A DNA stretch of 64,000 nt from the NCBI RefSeq assembly GCF_019704555.1, contig NZ_AP024745.1, forward strand, positions 1,248,501 to 1,312,500, read 5' to 3'. Numbering within the stretch: the stretch's first letter is position 1; each line of letters starts with the position of its first letter. A model generated the notes under the pieces. That model saw nothing but the letters and a program-made list of their open reading frames with translations, had not been told where the DNA came from and searched no databases. The DNA comes from Actinoplanes sp. L3-i22 (GTDB taxonomy: Bacteria; Actinomycetota; Actinomycetes; Mycobacteriales; Micromonosporaceae). The translations under genes were made by a program, and so were the position numbers. Shown here in pieces: positions 35,078-42,729 of the stretch.

Positions 35078-35130
35078 GCCGTACCCAAATGGGGTTTGAA
35101 AGCCGTGCCGAAACGACCGCCGTACCCAAA
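35078..35130 (+). repeat. three copies of a 12-bp motif upstream of the M48 protease gene
   Basis: GCCGTACCCAAA at 35078-35089 and 35119-35130, and a degenerate GCCGTGCCGAAA at 35102-35113, spaced 24 and 17 bp apart, all on the plus strand within ~70 bp of the start codon. Meaning unknown; could be operator sites or a chance duplication. Confidence 0.45.
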
Positions 35131-35147
35131 AAGACGGGGTGGGATCC

Positions 35148-36227
35148 ATGACGACCGATGACGAGAACCGGCCGGTACGCCGCCGCGTCACGCTGACCGG
35201 GATCAGCTCGCGGGCCTGGGAGCATCCGGCCGACCGGGGCGCGCTCTCCGCCTTGCGCGAGTTGCGTGGCTTCGACGACGTGGTGAAGACGTTCTTCGGG
35301 ATGTGGAACGAGCGTGGTTTCCGGCTGAGCTACCTGGCCGGCTCGATCCGCGTCGACCACCGGCAGTACCCGCGGGTCTACCAGCGCTTCACCGAGGCGG
35401 CCAGCACGCTGGACATCGCCGATCTGCCCGAGCTCTACGTGACCCAGTCGCCGATCATCAACGGTTCGGCGATCGGTCTGGACAAGCCGTTCATCGTGAT
35501 CACCACGGGTGCGGTGGAGAAGCTCGACGACGACGAGCTGCGGGCCGTGCTCGGGCACGAGCTGGGCCACGTGCGCAGCGGCCACGCCGTCTACAAGACC
35601 ATCATGATGATCCTGACCAGCTGGGCGGCGAACATCAGCTGGATCCCGGTCGGCGCGATCGCGCTGCGGGCGATCATCGCCGGGATGCTGGAGTGGTGGC
35701 GCAAGGCGGAGCTCTCCGCCGACCGGGCCGGTCTGCTCGCCGGGCAGGACCCGGCGGCCTCGCTACGGCTGCTGATGAAGCTGGCCGGCGGCGGCGACTT
35801 GTCGCAGATCGACACCACCGCGTTCCTGGAGCAGGCCGCGGAGTACGAGGGCGGCGGCGACATCCGGGACAGCATCCACAAGCTGGGGATGACCGCCTGG
35901 AGCACCCACCCGTTCCCGGTCGCCCGCGCTGCCGAGCTGCGCAAGTGGGTCGATTCCGGGGCGTACGCGGCGATTCTCGGCGGCGACTACCCGCACCGCG
36001 ACTCGGACGGCGACTCGTCGGTCACCGAGGACGTCAAGGCGGCCGCCAAGTCGTACAAGGAAGATTTCGCGAATTCGCAGGATCCGCTGGTCGGACTGCT
36101 GCGCAAGGTCGGCGACGGCGCGACGGACATGGCCGGCGCGGCGGCCGGCCGGGCGATGAACTGGGCGAGCGACGCCCGCCGGCGGGCCCGCGGCGACGGC
36201 AACGGCGGCGAGGGCGAAGCGAGCTGA
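35148..36227 (+). CDS. M48-family zinc metalloprotease
   Basis: A 359-residue M48 (HtpX/Ste24-like) peptidase with the zinc motif GHELGH (His137, Glu138, His141) and the third ligand in AELSADRAG. Only one weak hydrophobic stretch near 150-180 is seen, so it is peripheral or single-pass rather than multi-pass like HtpX. The last ~80 residues are charged and disordered. ATG 35148 preferred over GTG 35139. Confidence 0.85.
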   Translation: MTTDDENRPVRRRVTLTGISSRAWEHPADRGALSALRELRGFDDVVKTFFGMWNERGFRLSYLAGSIRVDHRQYPRVYQRFTEAASTLDIADLPELYVTQSPIINGSAIGLDKPFIVITTGAVEKLDDDELRAVLGHELGHVRSGHAVYKTIMMILTSWAANISWIPVGAIALRAIIAGMLEWWRKAELSADRAGLLAGQDPAASLRLLMKLAGGGDLSQIDTTAFLEQAAEYEGGGDIRDSIHKLGMTAWSTHPFPVARAAELRKWVDSGAYAAILGGDYPHRDSDGDSSVTEDVKAAAKSYKEDFANSQDPLVGLLRKVGDGATDMAGAAAGRAMNWASDARRRARGDGNGGEGEAS

Positions 36228-36240
36228 TTACGATCGGGCG

Positions 36241-37593
36241 ATGAGCCTGACTGAATCCGAGCTGCGCGACACGATCGCGCGGGAGATGCCCGGTGTCCGC
36301 GCCGACCTGGAACGGCTGGTGCGGATCCCGGGCATCGCTTTCGAGGGTTTCGACCATTCGCACGTGGAGCGCTCCGCCGAGGCGGTCGCCGAGCTGCTGC
36401 GGGGCTGCGGCCTCGACACGCAGATCGTGCGGCACGGCGGCCAGCCCGCGGTGATCGGCCGCCGGCCCGCCCCGCCCGGCGCCCCGACGGTGCTGCTCTA
36501 CGCGCACCACGACGTGCAGCCGGCCGGCGATCCCGGGCTGTGGGCCAGCGAGCCGTTCGAGCCGGTCGAGCGGGACGGCCGGCTCTACGGCCGGGGCGCC
36601 GCCGACGACAAGGCCGGCGTGATGGCGCACGTCGCGGCGCTGCGGGCGTTCGGTGACCAGCTGCCGGTCGGCGTCGTCGTCTTCGTCGAGGGCGAGGAGG
36701 AGTACGGCTCGGACTCCCTCGACGAGATCATCCAGGCGCACCTGGAGGAGCTGCGGTCCGACGTGATCGTGATCGCCGACTCGGCGAACTGGGACATCGG
36801 CCGGCCCGCGCTGACCACCTCGCTGCGCGGCCTGGTCAACCTGTTCGTCGAGGTCAAGGTGCTGCGGAGTGCCGTGCACAGCGGCATGTTCGGCGGCGCC
36901 GTGCCGGACGCGCTGATGACCCTGTCCCGGCTGCTCACCTCGCTGCACGACGACGACGGCGAGGTCGCGGTCGGTGGGCTGGTCGGCCGCGAGGGCGCGA
37001 GCGTCGACTACCCGGAGGACCGGTTCCGCCACGAGGCCGGCATGCTCGACGGCGTGTCGATGCTCGGCCGCGGCACGATCACCGACCGGGTCTGGACCAA
37101 GCCGTCGATCTCGGTGCTCGGCATCGACGCGCCGCGCACGCTGGAGGCCGCCAACGCCTTGCAGGCGACGGCAAAAGCAAAAATTGGCGTACGGGTGGCG
37201 CCGGGCGACGACCCCAAGTCGGTGTACGCCGCCGTCAAGTCCCACCTGGAGAAGCACGTCCCCTGGGGCGCGCACGTCGAGGTGACCCTGGAGAGCGACG
37301 GCGACCCCTGCGTGATCGACGCGACCGGCCCCGGTTACGACGCCGCGCGGGCCGCGTTCCGCTCGGCGTGGGACGGGGCCGAACCGGTCGACATGGGCAT
37401 CGGTGGATCGATTCCGTTCATCGCCACCTTCCAAGAGCTGTTCCCCGGTGCGACGATCCTCGTCACCGGTGTCGAAGACCCGCAGTCCGCGGCCCACGGG
37501 CCGAACGAGAGCCTGCACCTGGGCGAGTTCGAGCGGGTCTGCGTCGCGGAGGCGCTGCTGCTCAAGAACGTTGCGGAGACCCTGACGAAGTGA
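36241..37593 (+). CDS. M20 family dipeptidase
   Basis: A 450-residue zinc aminoacylase/dipeptidase of the M20 family (DapE/ArgE/CPG2-like). Zinc ligands: HHD (89-91), GRGAADDK (Asp122), EGEEEYGS (Glu152-154), DSANW, and late His in SAAHGPNESL. The dimerisation (lid) domain insertion, about 210-330, is present. It cleaves dipeptides or N-acyl amino acids. Starts 13 bp after the protease gene, so the two peptidases may form an operon. Confidence 0.9.
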   Translation: MSLTESELRDTIAREMPGVRADLERLVRIPGIAFEGFDHSHVERSAEAVAELLRGCGLDTQIVRHGGQPAVIGRRPAPPGAPTVLLYAHHDVQPAGDPGLWASEPFEPVERDGRLYGRGAADDKAGVMAHVAALRAFGDQLPVGVVVFVEGEEEYGSDSLDEIIQAHLEELRSDVIVIADSANWDIGRPALTTSLRGLVNLFVEVKVLRSAVHSGMFGGAVPDALMTLSRLLTSLHDDDGEVAVGGLVGREGASVDYPEDRFRHEAGMLDGVSMLGRGTITDRVWTKPSISVLGIDAPRTLEAANALQATAKAKIGVRVAPGDDPKSVYAAVKSHLEKHVPWGAHVEVTLESDGDPCVIDATGPGYDAARAAFRSAWDGAEPVDMGIGGSIPFIATFQELFPGATILVTGVEDPQSAAHGPNESLHLGEFERVCVAEALLLKNVAETLTK

Positions 37594-37611
37594 AGTAGGA
37601 CGGAGTCGCTG

Positions 37612-39090
37612 ATGACCGAGCTGTCGTGCGAGGTCCTGGTGGTGGGTGCCGGTCCGACCGGGCTGATGCTCGCCAACTGGCTGACCCGGCTCGGGGTGCA
37701 GGTGCTCGTGGTGGACGGCAAGGACGGTCCCACCCGCGAGTCCCGGGCGCTCGTCGTCCAGGCGCGCAGCCTGGAGATCTACGACCAGCTCGGCATCGGC
37801 GACGAGGTGCTGGAGGCCGCCCGGCGGGCCGAGGGCCTGGCCCCCGGGACCGGCGCCCGGGTGTTCGGGCGGATTCCGCTCGGGCCGCTCGGCAAGGGCG
37901 TCACGCCGTACCCGTTCCTGGAGGTCCTCGAACAGAGTCGCAACGAGGAGATCCTCTACGACAACCTGCGCAAACACGGCGGCGACGTGGTCTGGGAGAC
38001 GCCGGTGACCGCGGTCGTCCAGGTCGAGGACGGCATCGAGGCGAAGGTCGGCAACCACACCGTCCGGGCCCGGTTCTGCGTCGGCTGCGACGGGACGAAC
38101 TCGGCGGTTCGCAAGGCCCGGCGGATCGCCTTCGAGGGCAGCACCAGCGCGCACCGGTTCTACGTGCTCGACGCCGCGGCGGCGGCCGGCCTGGTCACCG
38201 ACGCGGTCAACGTGCGGCCGGGCGGCCGGGAGTTCCTGCTGGCGTTCCCGATGCCCGGGCACGGGAACTGGCGGCTGATCGGCCTGGTCCGGGACGAGGA
38301 CGGGGACGGCGCGCTGGACGAGGAGGACGTGCGGTCCCGGCTCCGGGAGACGTTCGCGGTGACGTACGAGCAGGCGCGCTGGTTCGCGACGTACCGGGTG
38401 CATCACCGGATCGCCGCGGCGTTCCGGGACGGGCCGTTCTTCCTCGCCGGGGACGCCGGGCACGTGCACTCGCCGGTCGGCGCCCAGGGTATGAACACCG
38501 GCCTGCAGGACGCCCACAACCTGGCCTTCAAGCTCGCCGACGTGCTGCGGGGCCGGCGTAAGGACTCCTGGCTGGATCGGTACGAGGCGGAGCGCCGCCC
38601 GGTCGCCAAGACACTCGTCGCCACCACCGACCGGCTCTTCCAGGCGATCACCTCGGACCGGCGGACCGCCCGGGTGCTGCGATCCGCGCTGATCCCGGTG
38701 GTCGCGCCGCTGGCGACCCGGGTGCTGCCGCGCTCGGCGGGCGGGTCACGGCTGTTCCAGTACGTCTCGCAGGTGCGCATCCACTATCCGATCGGCCCGG
38801 ACGCGCGCACCCCGGACGGCCGGCGCGACCCGGTGATCGGCCGCCGCCTGCCGTGGGCCGGCGGAAACTTCGGGGTGCTTCGCACCGCCGATTGGCAGAT
38901 CCATGGGTACGGCGGGGTGGAGGGCACCGAAGCACCGGATCTGGGCCTGCCGGTGCACATCTTCCCGGCGGCCCCGACGACGTACCTCAAACCGGGTTTC
39001 TTCTATCTGGTCCGGCCGGACGGCTTCGTCGCGTCGCGCGCCGAGCCGGCCGACGCGGAGGCGAAGTTCCGGCACGCGATGGCGGTGTGA
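37612..39090 (+). CDS. FAD-dependent aromatic monooxygenase
   Basis: A 492-residue class A flavoprotein monooxygenase (p-hydroxybenzoate hydroxylase/PgaE-RdmE type). FAD motifs: GAGPTG (12-17), a CDGTNSAVRKA segment, and the second GD motif LAGDAGHVHSPVGAQGMNTG. The C-terminal ~130 residues are the thioredoxin-like domain typical of polyketide-tailoring aromatic hydroxylases. Substrate unknown, no PKS genes nearby. ATG preceded by GGAG. Confidence 0.9.
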   Translation: MTELSCEVLVVGAGPTGLMLANWLTRLGVQVLVVDGKDGPTRESRALVVQARSLEIYDQLGIGDEVLEAARRAEGLAPGTGARVFGRIPLGPLGKGVTPYPFLEVLEQSRNEEILYDNLRKHGGDVVWETPVTAVVQVEDGIEAKVGNHTVRARFCVGCDGTNSAVRKARRIAFEGSTSAHRFYVLDAAAAAGLVTDAVNVRPGGREFLLAFPMPGHGNWRLIGLVRDEDGDGALDEEDVRSRLRETFAVTYEQARWFATYRVHHRIAAAFRDGPFFLAGDAGHVHSPVGAQGMNTGLQDAHNLAFKLADVLRGRRKDSWLDRYEAERRPVAKTLVATTDRLFQAITSDRRTARVLRSALIPVVAPLATRVLPRSAGGSRLFQYVSQVRIHYPIGPDARTPDGRRDPVIGRRLPWAGGNFGVLRTADWQIHGYGGVEGTEAPDLGLPVHIFPAAPTTYLKPGFFYLVRPDGFVASRAEPADAEAKFRHAMAV

Positions 39091-39106
39091 TCGGCGATCG
39101 ATCCTG

Positions 39107-39129
39107 TTAGGATTCGAACATGCGTTCGA
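39107..39129 (+). promoter_or_regulatory. LexA/SOS box overlapping a leaderless start
   Basis: TCGAACATGCGTTCGA (39114-39129) is a perfect palindromic match to the actinobacterial LexA box TCGAAC-N4-GTTCGA. It covers the ATG (39120-39122) of the following gene, and a TGTTAGGAT extended -10 element sits directly upstream (39104-39112), so transcription would start at or near the ATG and be blocked by bound LexA. Confidence 0.85.
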
Positions 39130-39458
39130 TAACTGCGCTTCCCTCGATCGGGGTCCAGCCGGCCGGCGCCCGGCCCAGCGGCAATGCGGTTGGCAGCGCG
39201 GCTCGGGTCAAACCCGCCGGCCCGCGCGCCACCGTGGATCGGCTCCGGACCCGCGATCGGATCGAGTCGATCGCGCGGCTGCGGGCCGCGGTCCGAGCCC
39301 TGGGGGACGTCGACGTCTCCGGGTGGGACGACTCCACCCTCACCGACCATCTCGACGAACTGTCCCGCGCGCTCTGCGGGCTGGACGCCGAGCTGACCCG
39401 CGTCGCCGACGCCGTCCGCGCCCGAGGCTTCCGCATCGACGAGCCCCGCGCCGCCTGA
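39120..39458 (+). CDS. SOS-regulated small protein resembling the N-terminus of DUF222/13E12 proteins
   Basis: A 112-residue protein. The first ~40 residues are low-complexity; residues ~46-112 (IESIARLRAAVRALGDVDVS, LTDHLDELSRALCGLDAELTRV) resemble the helical start of DUF222/13E12-repeat HNH proteins, but the HNH part is absent. It is probably leaderless (ATG at 39120 directly after the -10) and carries a perfect LexA box over its start. DUF222 proteins in mycobacteria are likewise SOS-linked. Followed by a large hairpin and then ligB. Confidence 0.65.
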   Translation: MRSITALPSIGVQPAGARPSGNAVGSAARVKPAGPRATVDRLRTRDRIESIARLRAAVRALGDVDVSGWDDSTLTDHLDELSRALCGLDAELTRVADAVRARGFRIDEPRAA

Positions 39459-39482
39459 CCTCGCCGGCGGTGAGCACCAGTG

Positions 39483-39537
39483 CAAAACGCCGCCGGTGTG
39501 GAGGCAACTGACTCCACACCGGTTACCAGGCGTTTTG
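39483..39537 (+). terminator. nested inverted repeat between the SOS gene and ligB
   Basis: Inner 10-bp stem CCGGTGTGGA/TCCACACCGG (39493-39502, 39513-39522) enclosed by an outer 9-bp stem CAAAACGCC/GGCGTTTTG (39483-39491, 39529-39537). The outer right arm ends in TTTT. Likely terminates the SOS gene. Confidence 0.7.
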
Positions 39538-39581
39538 TCGCGGAGCGCAGCGGAGCCATCAAGCACTGCCAGGATGGGGTC

Positions 39582-41099
39582 GTGCGGTTCATAGACATTG
39601 CTGCCACGTCGGCTGCTGTTGCTGCGGTCGGTGGGCGGAAGGCGAAGATCGAGTTGCTGGCCGGTGCACTGCGGCAGCTCGATCCGGACGAGGTCGCGGC
39701 CGGGTCGGCGTTCCTCGCCGGTGAGCTGCGGCAGCGGCAGACCGGGGTGGGCTATGCCGGTCTGCGGGCCCGGCCGGCGCCGGCCGTGGCGCCGAGCCTG
39801 ACCGTGGCCGGCGTCGACGCGGCGATCGCCGAGATCGCGACCGTGGCCGGCGCCGGGTCGCAGGCGCGCCGGCGGGAGCTGCTCGGGGCGCTGTTCGGGG
39901 CGGCGACCGAGGACGAGCAGCGGCTGCTGGTCGGGTTGTTCGGCGGGGAGTTGCGGCAGGGCGCGCAGGCCGGGCTGCTGGCCGAGGCGGTCGCGGTCGC
40001 CGCTGCGGTGCCGGTCGCCGCCGTACGCCGGGCGCTTCTTCTCTCCGGAGATCTCAAGCAGGTCGCGGCCGCGGCCCTGAGCGGCGGATCGGCCGCGCTC
40101 GCCGACATCCACCTGCGGGTCGGCACCCCGCTCACCCCGATGCTCGCGCAGAGCGCCCCGGACGTCGGCGCGGCCCTGCTGGCCACCGGCACGCCCGCGG
40201 TCGTCGACACGAAGCTGGACGGCATCCGGATCCAGGTGCACCGCTCCGGCGACGAGGTGGCCGTCTTCACCCGCAGCCTGGACGAGATCACCGAGCGGCT
40301 GCCCGAGGTGGTGGCCGCGGTCCGGGCGCTGCCGCTGCGCGAGGTGGTGCTGGACGGCGAGGCGATGGCGCTGGACGAGAAGGGCCGGCCCCGCCCGTTC
40401 CAGGAGACGTCGAGCCGGGCGGCCACGCGCGGGAAGGCGAACCCGGTCGCGCTGGTGCCGTACTTCTTCGATCTTCTGCATCTGGACGGCGCCGATCTGC
40501 TCGACGAGCCGGGCCGGGTGCGCTGGGCGGCGCTCGCCGACGCGCTGCCGGCCGGCCTGATCGTCGGGCGGACGACCGTGGAGACCGCGGAGCAGGCGGC
40601 CGCCGCGTTCGCCGCCGCGCTGGCCGCCGGGCAGGAGGGCGTCGTGATCAAGGCGCCCGGCGCGGCCTACGACGTGGGCCGGCGCGGTTCCGCCTGGGTC
40701 AAGGTGAAGCCCCGGCACACCCTCGACCTGGTCGTGCTGGCCGTCGAGTGGGGACACGGGCGGCGCAAGGGGTGGCTGTCCAACCTGCACCTCGGCGCCC
40801 GCGACCCGGAGACCGGCGGGTTCGTGATGCTCGGCAAGACGTTCAAGGGGCTCACCGACGAGCTGCTGCGCTGGCAGACCGAGCGGTTCAAGGAGCTGGC
40901 CGTCGAGGACGACGGCTGGGTGGTGCGGGTGCGGCCGGTGCAGGTCGTCGAGGTCGCGTTCGACGGGGTGCAGACGTCGCCGCGCTATCCGGGCGGGGTC
41001 GCGCTGCGGTTTGCCCGGGTCCTTCGCTATCGCGAGGACAAGTCCGCGGCGGAGGCGGACACCATCGGCGCGGTGCGCGAGATCGGCCGCGGCTTATAG
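39582..41099 (+). CDS. ligB: ATP-dependent DNA ligase
   Basis: A 505-residue ATP-dependent DNA ligase, close in length and N-terminal sequence style to mycobacterial LigB (507 residues). The DNA-binding N-terminal domain is followed by the nucleotidyltransferase domain with adenylated Lys211 in VDTKLDGIRIQ, then motifs VVLDGEAM, PYFFDLLHLDG, EGVVIK and WVKVKP, and the OB fold. Seals nicks, accessory to NAD-dependent LigA. GTG start at 39582. Its stop and that of the opposite-strand gene overlap by 6 bp. Confidence 0.93.
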   Translation: MRFIDIAATSAAVAAVGGRKAKIELLAGALRQLDPDEVAAGSAFLAGELRQRQTGVGYAGLRARPAPAVAPSLTVAGVDAAIAEIATVAGAGSQARRRELLGALFGAATEDEQRLLVGLFGGELRQGAQAGLLAEAVAVAAAVPVAAVRRALLLSGDLKQVAAAALSGGSAALADIHLRVGTPLTPMLAQSAPDVGAALLATGTPAVVDTKLDGIRIQVHRSGDEVAVFTRSLDEITERLPEVVAAVRALPLREVVLDGEAMALDEKGRPRPFQETSSRAATRGKANPVALVPYFFDLLHLDGADLLDEPGRVRWAALADALPAGLIVGRTTVETAEQAAAAFAAALAAGQEGVVIKAPGAAYDVGRRGSAWVKVKPRHTLDLVVLAVEWGHGRRKGWLSNLHLGARDPETGGFVMLGKTFKGLTDELLRWQTERFKELAVEDDGWVVRVRPVQVVEVAFDGVQTSPRYPGGVALRFARVLRYREDKSAAEADTIGAVREIGRGL

Positions 41100-41585
41100 G
41101 GCCGCCAGACTGCGTACGTAATTGACCTGCTGATTGATGGTGATCACGTCCCCCTCGTCGTGCACCGGGATGCGGGCCACGTACTGCTGGGGCCCGCTGG
41201 TGAGGGTGACCGTCGTGGTGCCCAGCGGCACCGACTCCTTGACCAGGAAGAGCAGCAGTGCGAGCCCGGCCGTGCACGGGGCCAGCGCCACCCCGGCGAT
41301 CTTGGCCCAGAGCGGTGTCCGGCGCTGGGTCACCCAGAACTCGTTGACCTGCCAGCGGGAGCCGGCGAGCGGGAAGTCCCCGGCCGGGGTGCGGATCGTC
41401 GTCGAGGTGATCTCGATCTCCGCGATCTGCACGATGACCGGCCCGGACGCGGCCGGCGCCGGGAACCCGGACGGGACCTGCTGGGGGATCGCGGGCGGGA
41501 ACGCCGAGACGCCCGGCGGCGGTGGCGGAGGGTTGCCCGGAGCCGGCGCGGGGGTGCCCCAGGGATCGTCCGGCGGGAAGGTCAT
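41094..41585 (-). CDS. small membrane protein, proline-rich N-terminus
   Basis: A 163-residue protein: proline-rich first ~45 residues, then a beta-rich domain (about 46-85: VIVQIAEIEITSTTI, GDFPLAGSRWQVNEFWV), one membrane helix (about 95-113) and a soluble tail ending INQQVNYVRSLAAL. ATG at 41583-41585, 11 bp after the stop of SURF1 on the same strand. Possibly the YdeH/DUF-type unknown family; not recognised. Ends convergently with ligB (6-bp overlap). Confidence 0.65.
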   Translation of the reverse strand: MTFPPDDPWGTPAPAPGNPPPPPPGVSAFPPAIPQQVPSGFPAPAASGPVIVQIAEIEITSTTIRTPAGDFPLAGSRWQVNEFWVTQRRTPLWAKIAGVALAPCTAGLALLLFLVKESVPLGTTTVTLTSGPQQYVARIPVHDEGDVITINQQVNYVRSLAAL

Positions 41586-41595
41586 GACCGGGACA

Positions 41596-42618
41596 TTAAT
41601 CGGCGCCGTTCTGCGCCGCGAGACGCCGGTCCGCTTCCTCGACCCGATCCCGGGTCGCGGCCTCGGCGGCGCGGCGCTGGTCGGCCTCCGCCACCCGGTC
41701 CATCGGGCGGGCCTTGGCGGCCTTGCGCCGGTCGGCGTCGGCCACCCGGTCGCGCGGGCGGGCCTTGGCGGCGTCGCGCTGGTCGGCCGCCTCGACGCGG
41801 TCCCGGGGGCGGGCCGCGGCCGGCACCGGCTCCCGGTCGGGGGCGGGCTGCTCGCCGATCGGGACGTTCTCGCCGCGTGCCTCACGCCGGGCCTGATAGC
41901 CGAAGAGCGCCAGGGCCATGACCGAGAACAACCACCACTGAACGGCGTATCCGCCGTTCTGCCAGGCGTCCTCGTGATCGATCGGGATCGCCGCGAAGCC
42001 CGGGTCGTTCGCCGGGGTCTGCTCGGTGAGCAGCACGTACGCTCCGTACACGGGGAACGGCAGCTCGTGGGCGAGCTTCGGCACACTGACCCGACGGGTA
42101 TCGAGACGGCCGTCACGTCGCTCGATGGGGGCAGGTCGACTTTCTGACAGGTGCACCTGACCGATCACGGTCACCTCGCCGCTCGGCGCGGCCGGAGCCC
42201 GCGGCGGGGCCAGCGCCCCGTTGCCGGCCGGTGGCACCCAACCGCGATCGATGAGCACCGCGGTGCCATCGGCGAGCACCAGTGGGGTGAGGATCTCGAA
42301 GCCGACGTCACCGTTCACCGTGCGGCCCCGCGCCTGGATCTCGTGGGCCGGGTCGTAACGCCCGGTCACCGTCACCTTTGCCCAGGCCAGAGCCTTGCCC
42401 GGGGACGCGCCGGCGGTGCCCGGGGCGGTCGGCGGGGCGAGCACGGAGGTGAACGGGACGGCCTGCGCCGAGTCCGCCGCGTCGATCCGGTTGTTGATGT
42501 CGGTGCGCTCGTGATACCGCCGGAGCTGCCAGTTGCCGAGCATCACCATGATCACCGAGGCGACCACGGCCAGGACCGCGGCGGCCAGCCAGCGGGGCGT
42601 CAGCAGGAACCGGTACAC
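41596..42618 (-). CDS. SURF1 family protein with C-terminal tandem repeats
   Basis: Residues 1-250 form a SURF1 domain (cytochrome c oxidase assembly in family members): two transmembrane helices (about 11-30 and 232-248) flank an extracytoplasmic domain with GNWQLRRYHE, GRYDPAHEIQARGR and LVLADGTAVLIDRGWVPP. The last 71 residues consist of four 17-residue repeats with the pattern RDRV-ADRR-AAKAR. Such tails are not part of the family core. Function of the tail unknown, presumably a charged helical cytoplasmic extension. Confidence 0.85.
   Translation of the reverse strand: MYRFLLTPRWLAAAVLAVVASVIMVMLGNWQLRRYHERTDINNRIDAADSAQAVPFTSVLAPPTAPGTAGASPGKALAWAKVTVTGRYDPAHEIQARGRTVNGDVGFEILTPLVLADGTAVLIDRGWVPPAGNGALAPPRAPAAPSGEVTVIGQVHLSESRPAPIERRDGRLDTRRVSVPKLAHELPFPVYGAYVLLTEQTPANDPGFAAIPIDHEDAWQNGGYAVQWWLFSVMALALFGYQARREARGENVPIGEQPAPDREPVPAAARPRDRVEAADQRDAAKARPRDRVADADRRKAAKARPMDRVAEADQRRAAEAATRDRVEEADRRLAAQNGAD
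41608..41811 (-). repeat. four 51-bp tandem repeats in the SURF1 gene
   Basis: Residues 270-337 of the protein contain four consecutive 17-residue units: RPRDRVEAADQRDAAKA, RPRDRVADADRRKAAKA, RPMDRVAEADQRRAAEA and ATRDRVEEADRRLAAQN. All are charged and helical. Confidence 0.9.
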
Positions 42619-42729
42619 CCCCTGAGGCTACCCGGCGAGGCGGCAACCGCCGTCGCAGCCGGGTACTGTGCGAACTCCGGCGGCCGATATCACGTGACCG
42701 CGGGTACGCGAAACCACCCGGGGGATACA

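Noticed and set aside
35078..35130. CRISPR array
   Set aside because: Repeats are short (12 bp), unevenly spaced and degenerate; no cas genes anywhere in the window.
37612..39090. Part of an aromatic polyketide cluster
   Set aside because: The monooxygenase is of a tailoring type but no PKS, cyclase or ketoreductase genes lie in the window.
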